Shown piece after piece: positions 55,923-64,000 of a stretch of 64,000 nucleotides of DNA (its first letter is position 1; every line of letters begins with the position of its first letter). A program made the translations under genes and the position numbers. Source of the DNA: Arthrobacter sp. SW1 (GTDB lineage Bacteria; Actinomycetota; Actinomycetes; Actinomycetales; Micrococcaceae); contig NZ_MJLT01000023.1 of NCBI RefSeq assembly GCF_001766675.1, forward strand, positions 186,001 to 250,000, read 5' to 3'. The notes beneath the pieces are model-generated. The model had not been told where the DNA came from, did no database searches, and saw only the letters and a program-made list of their open reading frames with translations.

Positions 55923-58469
55923 ATGAAACTTCTTGAGCAGCTCTCCGGCATGTCCCTTGGCGGCCCGGACGGCGGATCCCCCGAGCCCGACGATATCTAC
56001 ACCCGCTTCGTTGACTGGACGGAGAGCCGCGGGCTCCAGCTCTACCCGGCACAGGACGAAGCCATCATGGAGCTGTCCGCCGGCGGCAACGTCATCCTGG
56101 CCACGCCCACCGGCTCAGGGAAATCCCATGTGGCCATCGCGGCCCATTTCACGGCCATGGCACGCGGCGGACGCAGCTACTACACCGCGCCGATCAAGGC
56201 ACTGGTCTCGGAGAAGTTCTTCGCCCTCTGCGATATTTTCGGCGCGGAGAACGTCGGCATGATCACCGGCGATTCCGGCGTGAACCAGGACGCGCCGATC
56301 ATTTGCTGCACCGCGGAGATCCTGGCGAACATCGCCCTGCGCGAAGGCGCCGCAGCGGACCTCACCGCCGTCATCATGGACGAGTTCCACTTCTATTCGG
56401 ATCCGCAGCGCGGCTGGGCCTGGCAGGTGCCGCTCCTGGAACTGCCGCAGGCCCAGTTCCTGCTGATGTCCGCCACCCTCGGTGATGTAAGCCGCTTCGA
56501 GAGCGGGCTCACCGAGCTCACGGGACGCCCGACGGCGACCGTCAGTTCCGCGGAACGTCCCATTCCGCTGCACTACTACTACCAGGAGACCCCGGTCCAC
56601 GAGACCCTGGAGGAACTCCTCGAAACCAAGCAGGTTCCTGTCTATGTGGTGCACTTCAGCCAGCTTGAGGCGATTGAGCGCGCGCAGAACCTGATGAGCA
56701 TCAACATGTGCACCCGCGAGGAGAAGGACCGGATTGCCGAGCTGATCGCCGGATTCCGCTTCGCCGCCGGCTTCGGCAAGACCCTCAACCGCCTGGTGCG
56801 GCACGGTATCGGCGTCCACCACGCCGGCATGCTGCCCAAGTACCGCCGCCTGGTGGAGCAGCTGGCCCAGGCCGGGCTCCTGAAGGTCATCTGCGGCACC
56901 GACACCCTCGGCGTGGGAATCAACGTGCCGATCCGTACGGTGCTGCTTACCGCGCTCAGCAAATACGACGGCGTCCGCACCCGCCTGTTGAACTCACGCG
57001 AGTTCCACCAGATTGCCGGGCGGGCCGGCCGGGCGGGCTATGACACCGCCGGCACCGTGGTGGTCCAGGCGCCGGAGCACGTCGTGGAGAACGCGAAAGC
57101 CATGGCGAAGGCCACCGCGAAATTCGGCAATGACCAGAAGAAGCTGCGCCAGGTGGTGAAGAAGCGCCCGCCCGAAGGCTTTGTCTCCTGGGGCCAGCCG
57201 ACCTTCACCAAGTTGGTGGAGTCCGTCCCGGATCCCCTGTCCTCCAGTTTCACGATCACCCACGCCATGGTGCTGAACCTGATGGAACGCCCGGGCGATC
57301 CTTTCGTGGCCGCCCGCCGCCTGCTGACGGAGAACCATGAGACCCGGCCGGCGCAGCTGAAGCTGATGAAGAAGGCACTGGGGATCTGCCGGGAACTGCT
57401 TGCGGCCGGCGTGGTGGAGCGGGTCCCGTCGGAGGAACAGGCAGCCGAGGGCCGTTCGCTCCGCCTGACAGTCCACCTGCAGCCGAACTTCGCCCTCAAC
57501 CAGCCGCTCTCGCCGTTCGCGCTGGCGGCGCTGGACCTGCTCGACCCGGAGTCGCCGTCGTACGCCTTGGACGTAGTGTCCGTGATCGAGGCGACCCTGG
57601 AGAAACCCCGCCAGATCCTCTCCGCCCAGGAGAAGAAGGCCCGCGGCGAAGCCGTGGCGGCCATGAAGGCGGACGGCATCGAGTACGAACAGCGCATGGC
57701 GATGCTCGAGTCCGTGAGCTACCCGAAGCCCTTGGCGGAGATCCTGGGTGATGCCTTCGAGGTGTACCGCCGGGCGGCACCCTGGGTGGGCGATTTCGAG
57801 CTGGCGCCCAAGTCCGTCATCCGGGACATGTACGAACGGGCCATGAACTTCGGCGAGTTCGTACAGTTCTATGGGCTGGCGCGCTCCGAAGGCATCGTGC
57901 TGCGCTACCTCGCGGACGGCTTCCGTGCGCTGCGCCAGACCGTGCCCCAGGACGCACTTCGCGAGGACCTCGAGGACCTCATCGCCTGGCTGGGCGAACT
58001 GGTGCGCCAGGTGGATTCCTCCCTGCTGGACGAATGGGAAGAGCTCACCTCCGGCGCCGCACCCACGCCGCACGACGCTCCCCCGCCGCCACCGCCGGCG
58101 CTCACCTCCAACATCCGGGCGTTCCGGGTGATGGTCAGGAACGAAATGTTCCGCCGGGTGGAACTGTTCGCGGCGGAAGACTCCGACGCCCTGGGCGAGC
58201 TCGACGGCGGCAGCGGCTGGGATGCCGCGCGCTGGGAAGAGGCGCTGGATGACTACTTCGACGAACACGACGACATCGGAGACGGCCCGGATGCCCGTGG
58301 CCCCGGGCTGCTCATCATCACCGAGGAGCCAGGGCTGTGGAAGGTCCGGCAGATCTTCGACGACCCCGCGGGCAACCACGACTGGGGCATCTCGGCCGAG
58401 GTTGACCTTGCAGCGTCAGATGAGAGTGGAACGGCCGTGGTCACGGTCACGGACGTGAACCGGCTGTAG
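55923..58469 (+). CDS. DEAD/DEAH-box helicase with DUF3516 C-terminus
   Basis: This 848-residue superfamily 2 helicase has Walker A ATPTGSGKS near residue 62, motif II MDEFHFY (DEFH in place of DEAH), motif III SATLGD, motif V GTDTLGVGINVPI and motif VI QIAGRAGRAGY. The C-terminal ~300 residues are the actinobacterial DUF3516 region with a Pro-rich segment near residue 720. The nucleic acid target is unknown; it is Ski2-like in the core. A CoA-transferase gene follows 7 bp downstream. Confidence 0.92.
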   Translation: MKLLEQLSGMSLGGPDGGSPEPDDIYTRFVDWTESRGLQLYPAQDEAIMELSAGGNVILATPTGSGKSHVAIAAHFTAMARGGRSYYTAPIKALVSEKFFALCDIFGAENVGMITGDSGVNQDAPIICCTAEILANIALREGAAADLTAVIMDEFHFYSDPQRGWAWQVPLLELPQAQFLLMSATLGDVSRFESGLTELTGRPTATVSSAERPIPLHYYYQETPVHETLEELLETKQVPVYVVHFSQLEAIERAQNLMSINMCTREEKDRIAELIAGFRFAAGFGKTLNRLVRHGIGVHHAGMLPKYRRLVEQLAQAGLLKVICGTDTLGVGINVPIRTVLLTALSKYDGVRTRLLNSREFHQIAGRAGRAGYDTAGTVVVQAPEHVVENAKAMAKATAKFGNDQKKLRQVVKKRPPEGFVSWGQPTFTKLVESVPDPLSSSFTITHAMVLNLMERPGDPFVAARRLLTENHETRPAQLKLMKKALGICRELLAAGVVERVPSEEQAAEGRSLRLTVHLQPNFALNQPLSPFALAALDLLDPESPSYALDVVSVIEATLEKPRQILSAQEKKARGEAVAAMKADGIEYEQRMAMLESVSYPKPLAEILGDAFEVYRRAAPWVGDFELAPKSVIRDMYERAMNFGEFVQFYGLARSEGIVLRYLADGFRALRQTVPQDALREDLEDLIAWLGELVRQVDSSLLDEWEELTSGAAPTPHDAPPPPPPALTSNIRAFRVMVRNEMFRRVELFAAEDSDALGELDGGSGWDAARWEEALDDYFDEHDDIGDGPDARGPGLLIITEEPGLWKVRQIFDDPAGNHDWGISAEVDLAASDESGTAVVTVTDVNRL

Positions 58470-58476
58470 GCAGTCC

Positions 58477-59853
58477 ATGGAGGCCGTGCCGGACCTGACC
58501 GCCAGCTTGCGGGTGCTGCCTGCGCTCCGCAGCCAGGAGCGTGCGCACTGCAGCGGCCCCAGGACCTGGTGGTCCGGCCCGCTCGACGTCGAAGGCCTCG
58601 CCTTGGGTGCCGTGCAGGCGGCCGCCACCGCCCTCAACGCGTTGACGTCTTCCACCCGCCATTCGATCGACTCCGTCAGGGTGGCCGCGGCCTTCGATTC
58701 CCTGGGGCACCTGCGAATCAACGGGCGCCGGGCCGAAGGATTCGCATCGATGTCCGGCTTCCGGCGGACCGCCGACGGCTGGATACGGCTCCACGCCAAC
58801 TATCCGCACCACGCCGAACGGCTCCTCCGGGCGCTGTCCGTATCCGCCCCCAGCGAGGTGGATTCTGCGCTTTCCGGCCTTGCCTCAGAGGAGGCGGAAG
58901 AGCTGATTGCCGCGAACAACGGGGCCGCGGCCGCTGTGCGGGCGCGGGATGCATGGTGCACGACGGCGATGCATACTGCCGCTGCCGACGGACCGTGGAT
59001 TGCCTTCTCGCTGTCTGATCCGCCGCGAAAGCGGGGCCGCGCACCATGGCGCCCGGCGCCCGGGGCGGGCCGTCCCCTGACGGGCCTCCGGGTGCTGGAC
59101 TTGACCCGCGTCATCGCCGGCCCGGTGGCCACCCGCCTTCTTGGCGCCTTGGGAGCGGATGTGCTGCGCATCGACCCACCCGGCCTGCCGGAACTGGCCG
59201 ATGCCTTCATCGACACGGGTTTCGACAAGCGCAGTGCCGAAGCCGACTTGGCGGAGCCGCTTGTGCTCGACGTGGTCAAGGAATTGATCGCCTCCGCCGA
59301 CGTCCTCATCAGTGGCTACCGTGGCGGCGCCTTGGCACGCTTCGGCCTGGACCCGGAGTCCCTCAAGGAACAATGGCCCGGCCTGGTGGTGGTCAGCCTG
59401 AACGCATGGAGCATCCAGGGGCCGTGGAACGGACGGCGGGGTTTCGACAGCCTCGTACAGGCTGCATCGGGCATCGCGGAAGCGTACGGCAGTGCCGGAG
59501 ATGATGGCCTTCGGCCCGGTGCACTGCCGGTCCAGGCCCTGGACCATGCCACCGGCTACGGCGTTGCCGCAGCGGCGCTGGCCCTCCTGGCCCAACGGAG
59601 CGGCAGCGGGACCGGTGGCACCGCGGACTTGTCCCTGGCGAGGACCGCTGAGGAATTCTTTGCCCTCCCGGCCGCCGCGGCGGGCGGGAAGGTCGTACCG
59701 GATCCTCCGTTGTCCACCATGGACAGTCCGTACGGCCCGCTGCTCCACGTGGCTCCTCCGCTGCTGGCCGATGGCCTTCCCCTGGAGTACACGCGCCCGC
59801 CCGTCCGTTACGGATCATCCGTACTGGGTTGGCAGGTAAGCTCGAAACCATGA
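58477..59853 (+). CDS. CaiB/BaiF family III CoA-transferase, domain order permuted
   Basis: This 458-residue protein belongs to family III CoA-transferases, but the order is unusual. Residues ~85-170 (GFRRTADGWIRLHANYPHH... RDAWCTTAMH) look like the C-terminal segment of a normal CaiB protein. Residues ~199-235 (PLTGLRVLDLTRVIAGPVAT... GADVLRIDPPG) are the normal N-terminus. A candidate catalytic aspartate is Asp356 in VQALDHATGY. This suggests a circular permutation, or a tandem pair with one half lost from each. The acyl substrate is unknown. It ends in an ATGA overlap with the GNAT gene. Confidence 0.85.
   Translation: MEAVPDLTASLRVLPALRSQERAHCSGPRTWWSGPLDVEGLALGAVQAAATALNALTSSTRHSIDSVRVAAAFDSLGHLRINGRRAEGFASMSGFRRTADGWIRLHANYPHHAERLLRALSVSAPSEVDSALSGLASEEAEELIAANNGAAAAVRARDAWCTTAMHTAAADGPWIAFSLSDPPRKRGRAPWRPAPGAGRPLTGLRVLDLTRVIAGPVATRLLGALGADVLRIDPPGLPELADAFIDTGFDKRSAEADLAEPLVLDVVKELIASADVLISGYRGGALARFGLDPESLKEQWPGLVVVSLNAWSIQGPWNGRRGFDSLVQAASGIAEAYGSAGDDGLRPGALPVQALDHATGYGVAAAALALLAQRSGSGTGGTADLSLARTAEEFFALPAAAAGGKVVPDPPLSTMDSPYGPLLHVAPPLLADGLPLEYTRPPVRYGSSVLGWQVSSKP
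59837..59842 (+). promoter_or_regulatory. -10-like TAAGCT before the GNAT start
   Basis: TAAGCT ends 7 nt before ATG 59850, inside the end of the CoA-transferase gene. It may give the GNAT gene a separate leaderless transcript besides read-through. Confidence 0.35.
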
Positions 59854-60353
59854 GTGTGATCCGTACCGCAACCCCTGCCGATGTCCCCGCAATCCTCCAG
59901 ATGATCCACGAGCTGGCTGTCTACGAAAAAGAGCCGGACGCCGTGAAGAACACCCCGGAAATGCTGCACGGCGTGCTGTTCGGCGACAACCCGCGGGTGT
60001 TCGCCAACATCGCCGAGAACGAGGCAGGCGAGGTGCGCGGCTTCGCGCTCTGGTTCCTTAACTACTCCACCTGGGAAGGCGTGCACGGCATCTACCTGGA
60101 GGACCTCTACGTCACTCCGGAGGCACGCGGCGAGGGCCACGGCAAGGCGCTGCTGCAGCATCTGGCGGCCACCGCCGTCGAGAACGGCTACGCCCGGGTG
60201 GAATGGAGCGTACTGGACTGGAACGAACCCTCCATTGCCTTCTACAAGAGCCTCGGCGCCGTGCCGATGGACGAATGGTCCACCTTCCGCCTCACCGGCA
60301 ACGCGCTCTCGGCGTTCGGCACCGCCGCGGCCAAGGCCCCGGCCCGTGGCTGA
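59850..60353 (+). CDS. GNAT N-acetyltransferase (diamine acetyltransferase-like)
   Basis: This 167-residue GNAT-fold enzyme uses acetyl-CoA. Visible are IRTATPADVPAILQMIHELA, GIYLEDLYVTPEARGEGHGK with the pyrophosphate-binding RGEGHGKALL, and the C-terminal VLDWNEPSIAFYKSLGAVPM. The LED.YV..E.RG.G..K pattern with WN.P.I.FY.S.GA matches the SSAT/diamine acetyltransferase group, but the substrate is not proven. The ATG overlaps the CoA-transferase stop (ATGA) and its end overlaps the next gene by 8 nt. Confidence 0.9.
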   Translation: MSVIRTATPADVPAILQMIHELAVYEKEPDAVKNTPEMLHGVLFGDNPRVFANIAENEAGEVRGFALWFLNYSTWEGVHGIYLEDLYVTPEARGEGHGKALLQHLAATAVENGYARVEWSVLDWNEPSIAFYKSLGAVPMDEWSTFRLTGNALSAFGTAAAKAPARG

Positions 60354-61683
60354 GGCGCCCGCAGCCTTGGCCGCCGGGCGTGCGGCCGCTCACCGCATCC
60401 GTGCCCGCCACGAGTTCCGCGGGCTGCGGACCGTGGAACACTTCTTCACCGTGCCGCTCAACCACACGCAACCGGGAGGCGAAGAGATCACGGTCTTTGC
60501 CCGGGAATACGTCTCCAGCGAGCACACCGAAGCCGAGGCCGCTGCCCTGCCTTGGCTGCTGTTCCTGCAGGGCGGCCCGGGCGGACGCGGCAACCGCGTC
60601 ACCTCCCTGTCCGGGTGGATGAAGGCCGCGGCCCGCAGCTTCCGGATCCTGATGCTCGACCAGCGGGGCACGGGACTGTCCACGCCCGCAGACCGCACTA
60701 CCCTGCCCTTGCGTGGCTCAGCGGCGGAACAGGCCGCATACCTGTCCCTGTTCCGCGCCGATTCGATCGTGGCCGACGCCGAACTGATCCGTGCCGCCCT
60801 CGGAGCGGCCCCGTGGACGGTACTGGGCCAGAGCTTCGGCGGCTTCTGTGCCCTGACGTACCTGTCCTTCGCGCCGGCCGGCCTGAAGGAAGTCCTCATC
60901 ACGGGAGGACTGGCGCCGCTGCACGGCCCGGCAGAGCGGGTCTATCGCGCCACCTTCCAGCGGGTTGCCGAACGCAATGCCGAATACTTCGGCTGGTACC
61001 CGGAGGACCGGGACACAGTGACCAGGATTGCCCGCCACCTGACAGCGCAGGAAGAACTGCTTCCCGATGGCAGTCGGCTCACCCCGGAACGCTTCCAGAT
61101 GGTCGGCTCCTTCCTGGGCGGCAACACCCGGGTGGATGCCCTGCATTACCTCCTGGAGGACGCCTTTGTGCCCGGCCCTGGCGGCGAACGGCTCTCCGAC
61201 GCTTTCCTCGAGCAGCTGCACCCGCACCTCAGCCGGGCCGCGAACCCGTTGTACGCGGCCCTCCACGAATCCATCTACGGGCAGGGACAGGCGACGGACT
61301 GGGCCGCATGGCGTGTCCTGGAAGAATTCCCGCAGTTCCGGCCCGACGCCGCCGAGCCCTTGCTGACGGGCGAAATGGTGTACCCGTGGTACTTCGAGCA
61401 GGACCCGGCGCTGCAGCCACTGCAGGAAGTGGCGGGGCTCCTTGCCGCCAAGGACGACTGGGCGCCGCTCTATGACCCGGAGCAGCTGGCCGCCAACACC
61501 GTGCCGGTGGCCGCCGCCGTATACCGCGACGACATTTACGTGGACTACGAGCTGTCCATGGAGACCGCTGCGGCGGTCCGCGGCCTGCAGGCCTGGACCA
61601 CCGGCGACTTCCACCACGACGGCATCGCCGAGGACGGCGAGGGCATCTTCACCCGCCTGCTCGGAATGGTGCGGCCGGCCTAG
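60346..61683 (+). CDS. Alpha/beta hydrolase, proline iminopeptidase family
   Basis: This 445-residue protein shows an oxyanion-loop FLQGGPGGRG near residue 72, the strand MLDQRGTGLST and the nucleophile elbow VLGQSFGGFC, the pattern of proline iminopeptidases (S33), which remove N-terminal proline from peptides. Residues towards the C-terminus include EDGEGIFTRLLG; the acid and histidine are not placed with certainty (TGDFHHDGI contains the likely His). The start is GTG 60346, giving an 8-nt overlap with the GNAT gene. Its TAG stop shares CTAG with the convergent MFS gene. Confidence 0.87.
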   Translation: MAEAPAALAAGRAAAHRIRARHEFRGLRTVEHFFTVPLNHTQPGGEEITVFAREYVSSEHTEAEAAALPWLLFLQGGPGGRGNRVTSLSGWMKAAARSFRILMLDQRGTGLSTPADRTTLPLRGSAAEQAAYLSLFRADSIVADAELIRAALGAAPWTVLGQSFGGFCALTYLSFAPAGLKEVLITGGLAPLHGPAERVYRATFQRVAERNAEYFGWYPEDRDTVTRIARHLTAQEELLPDGSRLTPERFQMVGSFLGGNTRVDALHYLLEDAFVPGPGGERLSDAFLEQLHPHLSRAANPLYAALHESIYGQGQATDWAAWRVLEEFPQFRPDAAEPLLTGEMVYPWYFEQDPALQPLQEVAGLLAAKDDWAPLYDPEQLAANTVPVAAAVYRDDIYVDYELSMETAAAVRGLQAWTTGDFHHDGIAEDGEGIFTRLLGMVRPA

Positions 61684-62999
61684 GCGGCCGCGCCCTCCTT
61701 ACGGAGCATCCGGAGCAACACCGCCGCGATCACGACGGCAGCCAGGAGCCCCGCCGCGAGGTTCAGGCCCGGGTAACCCAGCCAAGCCAGGAGCAGCCCG
61801 GAGAATCCGCCGCCCACGGCACCGGCCGCCCCCATCAAGGTGTCCGAAACGCCCTGGACAGTGACCCGGTCTTCCTGCGCCACGCTCTCGGCCAGCAAGG
61901 TGGAACCGCCGATCGTCGAGGCGGACCACCCCAGGCCCAGGATGACGAGTCCCGCCGTGACCGCCGCTGTTTCGTGCTGGCCGAATCCCGCCACGCAGCT
62001 GGCCGTGATCAGCAAGGCGAAACCCAGTGCGATGGTGGGCAGGCGGCCGGCCCGGTCGGTCAGCCAGCCCATCAGCGGCGAGAGCGCGAACATGCCTGCG
62101 ATGTGCAGCGAGATCGTGAAGCCGATGATGGTCAGCGCGTCGGTGCCCACATGGTGCGTTCCGTGGTGGCCGGTCAGGGAACCCTCCACCAGTTGCTGCA
62201 GGTGCAGCGGCGTCATGGACATGATGCTCACCATGATCCCGTGCGCCGCGACCACCGCGGCCAGCGCCAGCATGGACATCGGTGACGAGCGGACGGCCTT
62301 CAGGCCCAGCGAAAGGGAACGGCCGCGCGGGGCCGGTGCGCCGCCGTCGGGCCCTGTTCCGCTCAGCCGGCGCGACAGCAGGAGCGGGTCCGGCCGCAGT
62401 CCGGCGATCAACAGCACGGAAGCCAGCAGGAGCCCCGCCGCGGAGAAGACGAACGGTCCCGCCGTAGCGGGCAGCCCCAGGGCCTGGCCGACGGCGGCGC
62501 CCGGCTGGATCAGGTTGGGCCCGGCCACCGCGCCGATGGTGATGGACCAGACCACCGTGGACAGGTCGCGGCCGCGGCGTTCCGGATCCGCGAGGTCGAC
62601 GGCGGCGAAACGGGCTTGGAGGTTCGCGGCGGACCCGAGCCCCAGCAGTGCGCCGCCCAGCAGGAGCAGCACAAAGCTCCCGGCAGTCGCCGCGACAATG
62701 ATGGACAAGGCCCCGAGCATGGCCGCAAGCATTCCGGTGACCAGCCCCACGCGCCGGCCCCTGCGCTCTGCGAGCCCGGCCAGCGGCAGCGCGGCGACGG
62801 CGGCGGCGAGCGTCAGGATGGTGGTCACGGATCCTGCCCAGGCCTCCGAGCCGCTGAGCTGCACGGCCAGGAGGGAACCGATGGAAAGGGTTGCGCCGTT
62901 GCCGATGCCGCTGAGCAGCTGCGCTGCGCTCAGGAACAGGACGGTACGCCGCTGGACTGCTGCGGGGTCGAGGGTTTCTGTCGGAGTCAAAGCCACCAC
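61680..62999 (-). CDS. MFS transporter
   Basis: This 439-residue major facilitator has about twelve membrane helices, the loop 2-3 motif LAERRGRRVG, and a second-half LTDRAGRLP equivalent. A histidine-rich loop (GHHGTHHVGT) joins helices in the C-terminal half. The group includes drug and metabolite exporters; the substrate is unknown. The start is GTG 62999 or the adjacent GTG 62996; a long open extension upstream has no protein character. Its stop overlaps the hydrolase stop tail to tail. Confidence 0.88.
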   Translation of the reverse strand: MVALTPTETLDPAAVQRRTVLFLSAAQLLSGIGNGATLSIGSLLAVQLSGSEAWAGSVTTILTLAAAVAALPLAGLAERRGRRVGLVTGMLAAMLGALSIIVAATAGSFVLLLLGGALLGLGSAANLQARFAAVDLADPERRGRDLSTVVWSITIGAVAGPNLIQPGAAVGQALGLPATAGPFVFSAAGLLLASVLLIAGLRPDPLLLSRRLSGTGPDGGAPAPRGRSLSLGLKAVRSSPMSMLALAAVVAAHGIMVSIMSMTPLHLQQLVEGSLTGHHGTHHVGTDALTIIGFTISLHIAGMFALSPLMGWLTDRAGRLPTIALGFALLITASCVAGFGQHETAAVTAGLVILGLGWSASTIGGSTLLAESVAQEDRVTVQGVSDTLMGAAGAVGGGFSGLLLAWLGYPGLNLAAGLLAAVVIAAVLLRMLRKEGAAA

Positions 63000-63042
63000 C
63001 CGAGCATATCCCCGACGGCATCGCCCGCCTCCCGGAAACGGC

Positions 63043-63073
63043 GGAACCCCGGTCACAAGGTGACCGGGGTTCC
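63043..63073 (-). terminator. Rho-independent terminator of terC
   Basis: A perfect 13-bp stem (GGAACCCCGGTCA / TGACCGGGGTTCC) with a five-base loop lies 45 bp past the terC stop. Confidence 0.8.
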
Positions 63074-63118
63074 AGACGTGTCTTGCTACGGACTGCTGTG
63101 CAGGCCGTAAGCGTGCTG

Positions 63119-64000
63119 CTAGTCGACGTCGCTGAGGCTCTTGCGCGAGTCTTCCTCGAGGCGGGCATCCAGCTTGGACTGCTTGGCCGCCGGGCTCAGG
63201 AGGCTGGCAACCACCGCGATGATGATGGTACCGATGATGACCGCCAAGGACACGAAGGTGGGGATCTCCGGAGCCCATTCGATGTGGTGGCCGCCATTGA
63301 TGAACGGCAGTTCGTTCACGTGCATGGCGTGCAGGACCAGCTTCACGCCGATGAACGCCAGGATCACCGACAGCGCGTGCTTGAGGTAGACCAGGCGGTT
63401 CATGAGGCCGCCGAGCAGGAAGTACAGCTGGCGCAGGCCCATGAGGGCGAAGATGTTCGCGGTGAACACGATGAAGGCGCTCTGGGTCAGGCCGAAGATC
63501 GCCGGGATGGAGTCGACCGCGAACAGCAGGTCCGTCATGCCGATGGTCACGAAGACGATCAGCATGGGGGTGAAGACCTTCTTGCCGTTCACCGTGGTAC
63601 GCAGCTTGCCGCCGTCGAACTTCTCGGACATCGGAAGGACCTTGCGGAGCCTGGCAACCAGCGGGTTCTCGGCGCCTTCTTCTTCGTCATGGCCGTCGTC
63701 CTTGGCCTGCTTCCAGGCAGTCCAGAGCAGGAAGGCACCGAAGATGTAGAACACCCAGCTGAACTGCTCAATGACCACGGCGCCCAGGGCAATGAAGATG
63801 CCGCGCAGGATCAGCGCGATGATGATGCCCACCATCAGCACTTCCTGCTGGTATTTCCGGGGCACGGCGAAGCGGGCCATGATGATGATGAAGACGAACA
63901 GGTTGTCGATGCTGAGGCTGTACTCGGTCACCCAACCAGCGATGAACTGGCTGCCGTATTCAACGCCGGTGAAGGCAAACATGGCGCCGGCGAAGGCCAG
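63119..64000 (-). CDS. TerC-family integral membrane protein (5' end missing)
   Basis: The visible 294 or so codons of this gene run off the right edge. The protein has the TerC signature EYSLSIDNLFVFIIIM with acidic residue-containing helices, a second FAVDSIPAIFGLTQSAFIVF block, and about seven hydrophobic segments. The central loop DDGHDEEEGAENP is acidic. TerC proteins are linked to tellurite resistance and to manganese export in the exoplasmic/secretion context; the specific role here is not shown. The missing 5' end should encode one to two membrane helices. Confidence 0.9.
   Translation of the reverse strand: MAFAGAMFAFTGVEYGSQFIAGWVTEYSLSIDNLFVFIIIMARFAVPRKYQQEVLMVGIIIALILRGIFIALGAVVIEQFSWVFYIFGAFLLWTAWKQAKDDGHDEEEGAENPLVARLRKVLPMSEKFDGGKLRTTVNGKKVFTPMLIVFVTIGMTDLLFAVDSIPAIFGLTQSAFIVFTANIFALMGLRQLYFLLGGLMNRLVYLKHALSVILAFIGVKLVLHAMHVNELPFINGGHHIEWAPEIPTFVSLAVIIGTIIIAVVASLLSPAAKQSKLDARLEEDSRKSLSDVD

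Noticed and set aside
61680..63278. A longer (532-residue) MFS protein
   Set aside because: The N-terminal extension is Arg/Pro/His-rich, crosses the terC terminator and the 3' end of terC, and precedes the first membrane helix without a function.

Overview
The window is a contiguous piece of a high-GC actinobacterial chromosome, most likely Micrococcaceae (Arthrobacter/Pseudarthrobacter-like). The evidence is the gene content and order (sufR-sufB-sufD-sufC, ctaA/ctaB, tkt-tal-pgi-zwf-opcA-pgl, rbpA, secG-tpiA-pgk-gap, whiA-yvcK-rapZ-uvrC, uvrA), frequent GTG/TTG starts, strong third-position GC bias and many 1-4 nt gene overlaps. I see no insertion sequence, phage gene, CRISPR array, rRNA or tRNA. 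It is dense core genome: about 60 protein genes and only one gene-free stretch over 300 bases.

Layout. 1-34: 5' end of a type-B L31 gene. 0.2-4.9 kb: a hypothetical gene, a TrmH-type methyltransferase, a TauE/SafE permease, an ABC ATPase, serB and a DUF6630-like gene. 5.0-6.2 kb: a DUF6153-DUF305 pair behind a promoter that carries a CsoR-like palindrome between -35 and -10. 6.3-7.9 kb: two SDR genes, one a FabG and one with an atypical active site. 8.1-10.2 kb: DUF3099, a small Cys/His protein, SURF1 and YbaK. 10.3-11.9 kb: an ABC-F protein. 12.1-16.7 kb: bioY-bioM-bioN meeting a thiolase-like gene and an acyl-CoA ligase tail to tail. 16.7-17.6 kb: a membrane-anchored zinc peptidase.

17.7-22.9 kb: SUF iron-sulfur assembly operon (sufR, sufB, sufD, Rieske ferredoxin, sufC, sufT) with no sufS/sufU. 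23.0-27.7 kb: an ABC-2 exporter, heme A synthase, a secreted tyrosine phosphatase and heme O synthase. 28.2-36.4 kb: pentose phosphate operon, ended by a terminator that lies inside the oppositely oriented rbpA gene. 36.9-40.3 kb: gap-pgk-tpiA-secG. 40.6-50.9 kb: sodA, whiA, yvcK, rapZ, uvrC, plsC, a HAD phosphatase and uvrA, the last with a LexA-like box. 50.9-54.9 kb: a heterodimeric ABC exporter with its GntR regulator. 55.1-63.0 kb: trans-aconitate methyltransferase, DUF3516 helicase, an apparently permuted CaiB/BaiF CoA-transferase, GNAT, a proline iminopeptidase-like hydrolase and an MFS exporter. The right edge cuts a TerC gene.

The central 25 kb links carbon flux (glycolysis and pentose phosphate), respiration (heme A/O), Fe-S assembly and envelope/cell-cycle control. 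A recurrent feature is a TANNNT hexamer 6-7 nt before an ATG/GTG that lacks a Shine-Dalgarno sequence, which predicts several leaderless mRNAs. I found no unmistakably new multi-gene system. The best leads are the copper-type promoter, the permuted CoA-transferase, the terminator embedded in rbpA, the thiolase with a replaced catalytic cysteine, and the SUF operon without its desulfurase.
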